Below the pieces are notes generated by a model, which saw nothing but the letters and a program-made list of their open reading frames with translations, had not been told where the DNA came from and made no database searches. A stretch of 64,000 nucleotides of DNA, taken from positions 372,001-436,000 of the forward strand of contig NZ_VXLC01000014.1 in NCBI RefSeq assembly GCF_008704205.1, given 5' to 3'. Made by a program: the position numbers and the translations under genes. Source of the DNA: Nocardia colli. Its GTDB lineage: Bacteria > Actinomycetota > Actinomycetes > Mycobacteriales > Mycobacteriaceae. Positions 59,852 through 64,000 of this stretch are shown here, piece after piece. Position 1 is the stretch's first letter, and the number at the start of each line of letters is the position of its first letter.

Positions 59852-59879
59852 TTGATTCGTAAGCCTGGATAAGTACTAC
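59852..59879 (+). promoter_or_regulatory. candidate promoter of the ect operon
   Basis: TTGATT (59852-59857), 16 bp, TACTAC (59874-59879), followed by a GGGAG ribosome site at 59884 and ATG 59893. A housekeeping-type match; no operator is obvious. Confidence 0.4.
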
Positions 59880-59892
59880 CGACGGGAGTTGT

Positions 59893-60495
59893 ATGCCACT
59901 GCCAACGTTGAACACCGCGGAGATCGAACGATCTCGCGTCGTACAGGCCGCAGCCGCACTTGGCTCCACCCAGACCACCACGCAACCCGGGCCCGCCGTG
60001 ACCTTGCGCGCGCCCCGCGTCGCCGACGGCGCCCAGCTGTGGCGGATCGCGAAAGACTCGGCCGTGCTCGACACCAATTCGAGCTACGCCTACGTGCTGT
60101 GGTGCCGCGACTTCGCCGCCACCTCGGTGGTCGCCGAATCGCAGGGCCGGGTGGTCGGTTACGTGATCGGCTTCATCCGGCCGCAGGCACCGGACACCGT
60201 GTTCGTCTGGCAGGTGGCCGTCGATCGAGCGCAGAAGGGCAAGGGAATCGGTGCACGGCTGCTGCACACCTTGCTCGACAATGTTGCCGCCCAAGGCGTT
60301 TCCCAGCTGGAGACGACGATCTCGCCGGACAACGCCGCATCCATTGCCTTGTTCAGCTCGGTGGCTCGGCGTCGCGACGCCCGAATCACCAAGCGCCCCT
60401 TGTTCGACGCGGGTGTCTTCCCGGACAGCCACGCGCCCGAGGATCTCTATCTCATCGCACCGAACGCTCGCACAACGCAGGAGGACCACCGATGA
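59893..60495 (+). CDS. ectA: L-2,4-diaminobutyrate acetyltransferase
   Basis: A 200-residue GNAT protein. VWQVAVDRAQKGKGIGARLLHTLL is the acetyl-CoA motif, and TTISPDNAASIALFSSVARR and the early VTLRAPRVADGAQLWRIAKDS are as in EctA. It makes N-gamma-acetyl-diaminobutyrate in ectoine synthesis. It is the first of four coupled genes; its stop overlaps ectB. Confidence 0.93.
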   Translation: MPLPTLNTAEIERSRVVQAAAALGSTQTTTQPGPAVTLRAPRVADGAQLWRIAKDSAVLDTNSSYAYVLWCRDFAATSVVAESQGRVVGYVIGFIRPQAPDTVFVWQVAVDRAQKGKGIGARLLHTLLDNVAAQGVSQLETTISPDNAASIALFSSVARRRDARITKRPLFDAGVFPDSHAPEDLYLIAPNARTTQEDHR

Positions 60496-61769
60496 TCAAC
60501 GCCGACACGAGCATTTTCGAAAGTCTGGAATCGAACGTCCGCGGCTACTGCCGCAATTGGCCGACCGTGTTCAGCAAGGCCAAGGGCGCCTGGTTACGCG
60601 ACGAAGACGGCAACGACTTCCTCGACTTCTTCGCCGGCGCGGGTGCGCTGAACTACGGCCACAACAACGACGTGCTCAAGCAGCCGCTGCTGGATTACCT
60701 TGCGGGCGACGGCATCACGCACGGACTGGACATGTCGACCACGGCCAAGCGTGAGCTGCTGACCACCCTGCGCGACACCCTGTTCACGCCCCGCGGCCTG
60801 GACTACAAGGTGCAGTTCCCCGGCCCGACGGGCGCCAACGCGGTCGAGGCCGCGCTCAAGCTGGCCCGCAAGATCACCGGCCGGGAGACCATCGTCAGCT
60901 TCACCAATGCCTTCCACGGCATGACCCTCGGCGCGCTGTCGGTCACCGGCAACGCGGCCAAGCGGGCCGGCGCGGGTGTGCCGCTGGTGCACGCGGCGCA
61001 CATGCCCTACGACGGCTACTTCGACGGCACCACGGCCGACTTCCAGTGGATGGAAAAGGTTTTGGACGACACGTCGTCGGGCTTCGACCGCCCGGCCGCG
61101 GTGATCGTCGAGACGGTGCAGGGCGAGGGTGGCGTGAATGTCGCTCGGGCCGAATGGCTTCGGCATCTGGCCGGGCTGTGCGAGGCGCGGGAGATCCTGC
61201 TGATCGTCGACGACGTCCAGATGGGTTGCGGCCGTACGGGTCCGTTCTTCTCCTTCGAGCTGGCCGGCATCACCCCGGACATCGTCACGCTGTCCAAGTC
61301 GATCGGCGGCTACGGCCTGCCGATGGCGCTGGTGCTGTTCAAGTCCGAGCTCGACCAGTGGTCGCCGGGTGAGCACAACGGCACCTTCCGCGGCAACAAC
61401 CCGGCCTTCGTCACGGCGTCGGTCGCGTTGCGGCACTACTGGTCCGACGGCACGTTGCAGGCCTCGACGCTGGCCAAGGGTGAGCGGGTCGCGCGGACGC
61501 TCGGCGAGCTCGCCGATAACATCCCCGGCCTGTCGACCCGCGGTCGCGGCCTGGTGCAGGGCGCGGTGTTCGACGACGCTTCGCAGGCGAGCAAGGTCTG
61601 CCAGGTCGCCTTCGAGCGCGGCCTGCTGGTGGAGACCTCCGGTTCCACCGACGAGGTGGTGAAGTTGTTGCCGCCGTTGACAATTACCGATCAGGAACTC
61701 GACCACGGGCTCGGCATCCTCACCGGTGCCGTGGACACCGTGTGCAGTGGAATGGGAGCGATCGCATGA
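60492..61769 (+). CDS. ectB: diaminobutyrate--2-oxoglutarate transaminase
   Basis: A 425-residue PLP aminotransferase. FHGMTLGALSVTGNAAKR, VIVETVQGEGGVN, LLIVDDVQMGCGRTGPFFSFE and the PLP lysine in TLSKSIGGYGLPM are class-III motifs with the EctB N-terminus (SIFESLESNVRGYCRNWP). It converts aspartate semialdehyde plus glutamate to diaminobutyrate, the first ectoine step. ATG 60492 is coupled to ectA (ATGA). Confidence 0.95.
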   Translation: MINADTSIFESLESNVRGYCRNWPTVFSKAKGAWLRDEDGNDFLDFFAGAGALNYGHNNDVLKQPLLDYLAGDGITHGLDMSTTAKRELLTTLRDTLFTPRGLDYKVQFPGPTGANAVEAALKLARKITGRETIVSFTNAFHGMTLGALSVTGNAAKRAGAGVPLVHAAHMPYDGYFDGTTADFQWMEKVLDDTSSGFDRPAAVIVETVQGEGGVNVARAEWLRHLAGLCEAREILLIVDDVQMGCGRTGPFFSFELAGITPDIVTLSKSIGGYGLPMALVLFKSELDQWSPGEHNGTFRGNNPAFVTASVALRHYWSDGTLQASTLAKGERVARTLGELADNIPGLSTRGRGLVQGAVFDDASQASKVCQVAFERGLLVETSGSTDEVVKLLPPLTITDQELDHGLGILTGAVDTVCSGMGAIA

Positions 61770-62164
61770 TCGTACGCAGCACCGAAGAGATCACCGGCAC
61801 CGAACGCGATGTGGCAGGCGAGGGCTGGCGCAGCAAGCGCATCATCCTCGGCGGCGACGGCGTGGGCTTCTCGTTCCACGAGACGACCATCGACGCGGGC
61901 ACCACACACGAGTTCCATTATCGGTACCATGTGGAAGCGGTCTGGCTGATCGAGGGAACGGGCAGCCTCACCGATCTCGACAACAACGTCACCTACGTGC
62001 TCGAGCCGGGTTCGATGTATCTGCTGGACGAACACGAACGGCACCGCCTGGAGGCCCGCACCAAGATGCGGATGATGTGCGTGTTCAATCCGCCGGTCAC
62101 CGGGCAGGAGGTCCACGACAGTAGCGGCGCGTACCCGTTGGTGGCCGCGACGATCGGGGGATAG
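61766..62164 (+). CDS. ectC: ectoine synthase
   Basis: A 132-residue cupin: MIVRSTEEITGTERDVAGEG, SRRIILG-like SKRIILGGDGVGFSFHETTI and the cupin strand YHVEAVWLIEGTGSLTDLD with metal ligand positions, ending in the family's VFNPPVTGQEVHD. It cyclises acetyl-diaminobutyrate to ectoine. ATG 61766 overlaps the ectB stop. Confidence 0.95.
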   Translation: MIVRSTEEITGTERDVAGEGWRSKRIILGGDGVGFSFHETTIDAGTTHEFHYRYHVEAVWLIEGTGSLTDLDNNVTYVLEPGSMYLLDEHERHRLEARTKMRMMCVFNPPVTGQEVHDSSGAYPLVAATIGG

Positions 62165-62170
62165 AACAGG

Positions 62171-63076
62171 ATGGTTTTGCTGCACACGGAAACTCGACCC
62201 GAAACCGGCTCGGCCGATCGCTACCCGACTCGGCTGAGCACGCCCGGCACACATCTGGATCGCAAGGATCCTACGGTGTGGGGCCGGGTCGAGACCCCGG
62301 CGCTGGTGAACTTCGACACCGACGGTTTCGCCAGCGTCGACGATCTGCTCACGCCCACCGAGGTGGCCGATTTCTCCGCCGAGATCGGCCGGCTGGCCGG
62401 CGATCCGTCGTTGCGCGACGACGAGCGAGTGATCGTGGAGAAGTCGTCGAAGCGCGTGCGTTCGGTCTTCGAGGTGCACCGCCTCAGCGCGGCCATCGCG
62501 GACCTGACCCGGGAGTCCCGGGTCGCCGGGCTGGCCAGGCAGATCCTCGGATCCGAGGTCTATATCCACCAGAGCCGGGTGAACTACATGCCCGGTTTCC
62601 GCGGCACCGGTTTCTACTGGCACTCGGATTTCGAGACCTGGCACGCCGAGGACGGCATGCCCGCGCCGCGCGCGGTCAGCCTCTCCATCGCGCTCACCGA
62701 CAACTACCCGATCAACGGCAGCCTGATGGTGATGCCGGGCTCGCACCGGACGTTCGTGCCCTGCCTGGGCAGCACGCCCGCCGAGCATTACCGGGAGTCG
62801 TTGCAGGAGCAGGAGATCGGCGTGCCGACCCAGGACGACATCACCACGCTGGCGAACACCTACGGCATCAGCCAGTTCACCGGCCGGGCCGGATCGGCGC
62901 TGCTGTTCGACTCGAATCTGATGCACGGTTCGTCGAACAACATCACCCCGTTCCCGCGCTCGAACATTTTCCTGGTGTTCAACAGCGCGGAGAACACGCT
63001 GGTGGAGCCGTTCGCGGCGCCCGCCCCGCGCCCTGGTTACATCGGCAGCCGCGACTTCACGCCACTGTCTGCCTGA
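62171..63076 (+). CDS. ectD: ectoine hydroxylase
   Basis: A 301-residue Fe(II)/2-oxoglutarate dioxygenase. The iron ligands H151-x-D153 (WHSDFETWH) and H252 (LMHGSSNN) are present, along with the EctD signature FYWHSDFETWHAEDGMP. It makes 5-hydroxyectoine, which protects at high temperature or desiccation. It starts six bases after ectC and is followed by a strong terminator hairpin. Confidence 0.95.
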   Translation: MVLLHTETRPETGSADRYPTRLSTPGTHLDRKDPTVWGRVETPALVNFDTDGFASVDDLLTPTEVADFSAEIGRLAGDPSLRDDERVIVEKSSKRVRSVFEVHRLSAAIADLTRESRVAGLARQILGSEVYIHQSRVNYMPGFRGTGFYWHSDFETWHAEDGMPAPRAVSLSIALTDNYPINGSLMVMPGSHRTFVPCLGSTPAEHYRESLQEQEIGVPTQDDITTLANTYGISQFTGRAGSALLFDSNLMHGSSNNITPFPRSNIFLVFNSAENTLVEPFAAPAPRPGYIGSRDFTPLSA

Positions 63077-63086
63077 TTCGCGCATC

Positions 63087-63128
63087 GAAGGCGCCCTCGG
63101 TCCGTTCGCGAGACCGAAGGGCGCCTTC
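63087..63128 (+). terminator. hairpin terminator of the ect operon
   Basis: Arms GAAGGCGCCCTCGGTC (63087-63102) and GACCGAAGGGCGCCTTC (63112-63128) pair over 16 bases with one bulge and a 9-base loop, 10 bases after the ectD stop. No U-tract follows, as is common in actinobacteria. Confidence 0.8.
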
Positions 63129-63512
63129 GCGCTCGGCGCGCGGTGCGCGCGCATCGGCGGTACGATCCTCTCGGCCATCGGCCTGTTGCCGCCCCACACG
63201 GCCCGATTCGCCCCCAGTTCCGGCCGGCCCGCCAAAAGTTCTTCGGGCGTGTGCAATGTTCTGGACAACCCGACGCGGTTGGCGTTCGCCACAAGATCAC
63301 TCATCGGCCCGATGCCGTCCGATCCCGCTCGGAGGGCGATCTAGTCACCGACGGACAGTGTGCGCGTGGTCTTCTCGGTTCGCTACCCGATTGTGGCTGG
63401 CCCGGAGGCTTTTTCGGACTATTTGTGCAGAGTGCTGTCAGGTGCCCGCATTGTGCACAAACATGGGCGTCTGACCAATTTAACGGCAAATCCCGAGCAA
63501 TGCTGGTAGCCC
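63129..63512. other. intergenic stretch after the ect operon
   Basis: No convincing gene. TTGTGCACAA at 63451-63460 is a perfect 10-bp palindrome, with a related half-site ATTTGTGCA at 63421-63429, possibly regulatory for the next gene. A minus-strand frame from 63304 has a protein-like start but only continues as the antisense of ectD. Confidence 0.5.
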
Positions 63513-63541
63513 TTGACCTAATTGTTACCGGTGGGTACAAC
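63513..63541 (+). promoter_or_regulatory. housekeeping-type promoter for the last gene
   Basis: TTGACC (63513-63518), 17 bp, TACAAC (63536-63541). The ATG at 63551 lies nine bases beyond, so the transcript is probably leaderless. GTTAC (63524-63528) and GTAAC (63545-63549) flank it as a small inverted repeat. Confidence 0.6.
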
Positions 63542-63550
63542 TACGTAACC

Positions 63551-64000
63551 ATGCCGACGCATACCGCTCGGTCGGCCCAGGAAGAATGCACGCAGTTGGT
63601 AACGGACGTCATCACTATCGATGCGGAGTTCGCGGCCGCACGAAAAGCACTGTGGGACTTTTTCCTGGACCCGCAGACCTACACCCGGATGTTCCGCGGG
63701 ATCGGCGGTTGTGAACGCGCGGAAACCTCGGACACCCATCCCGTGCTGCTGATCCGGGCGCGCCACGACGGCAACGAGCTCACCGTGCCCGCACTACGGC
63801 TAGTCGTCGGCAAGGAGCTGGAAACCTTCGAGCTACAGTGCCCTGGGCTGGGCAGTTTCGCCGCGGTACGGCTACGCGGCGAGGAGGAGCAGACCCGGGT
63901 CACCATCACCTTCTTCGGTGCCGCGCGGATCCATCCGTGGATCGCCGAGCAGGACAACGCGGACGTCATCGACTGGACAATGGCCGGATTGGACCGCATC
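63551..64000 (+). CDS. SRPBCC-like protein, truncated by the window end
   Basis: 150 residues are visible and the frame is still open at the edge. VTDVITIDAEFAAARKALWDFFLDPQTYTRMF resembles the start of a START/SRPBCC hydrophobic-ligand domain, with a strand-rich continuation (VLLIRARHDGNELTVPALRLVV, TRVTITFFGAARIHPW). It may carry a further domain beyond the edge. No ribosome site precedes ATG 63551, but the promoter just upstream fits leaderless translation. Confidence 0.6.
   Translation, partial: MPTHTARSAQEECTQLVTDVITIDAEFAAARKALWDFFLDPQTYTRMFRGIGGCERAETSDTHPVLLIRARHDGNELTVPALRLVVGKELETFELQCPGLGSFAAVRLRGEEEQTRVTITFFGAARIHPWIAEQDNADVIDWTMAGLDRI

Noticed and set aside
61691..63304. 537-codon minus-strand frame beginning after ectD
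   Set aside because: The start looks protein-like, but most of it is the antisense of ectC and ectD and it runs through the ect terminator hairpin.

Overview
The window is high-GC actinobacterial DNA, most likely from Nocardia or a close relative in the Mycobacteriales. I infer this from gene families and arrangements, not from a search: a complete yrbE-mce operon, a GlnX-GlnH-PknG locus, a UsfY/RsbW/SigF stress locus, a single-chain acyl-CoA carboxylase, a KstR-type operator and an ectABCD operon. There is frequent GTG start use and tight ATGA/GTGA gene coupling.

Layout. 0-2.4 kb: a TetR regulator divergent from a dehydrogenase with paired operators, then a small PD-(D/E)XK-like protein. 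2.5-4.2 kb: about 1.7 kb of imperfect 72-bp palindromic repeats with three inserted variant units, and no convincing gene. 4.3-14.3 kb: single-chain acyl-CoA carboxylase, serine hydrolase, YciI/ECF sigma pair, pentapeptide protein, secreted alpha/beta hydrolase, TetR and a divergent membrane protein. 14.3-24.5 kb: nine-gene mce operon (minus strand) with two divergent overlapping TetR genes. 24.5-27.1 kb: AraC regulator and MFS exporter. 27.2-36.0 kb: seven translationally coupled genes (GlnX-like, GlnH-like, helical protein, PknG-like kinase, PP2C phosphatase, vWA protein, FHA protein), which look like a complete phospho-signalling module. 36-48.6 kb: mixed metabolic genes, including a HTH-PRTase-like/IMPase-like gene pair and an HsaA-like monooxygenase behind a KstR box.

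48.6-58 kb reads as a general-stress island. It holds the UsfY-led lipoprotein operon, glycosyltransferases, a STAS protein, a PAS-ANTAR protein, the RsbW-SigF pair and several small proteins. At least eight matches to a sigmaB/sigmaF-type promoter (G-R-T-T, 14-16 bp, GGGTA) lie upstream of these genes, including one bidirectional promoter and one giving a probable leaderless small membrane protein. 58-63.1 kb: an OmpR-type two-component system followed by the ectABCD osmolyte operon and a strong hairpin terminator. The window ends inside an SRPBCC-like gene.

The most unusual item is the 72-bp palindromic array at 2.5-4.2 kb. The next most interesting are the extended PknG operon with recurring zinc ribbons, the sigmaF-type promoter island and the HTH-PRTase/IMPase pair.
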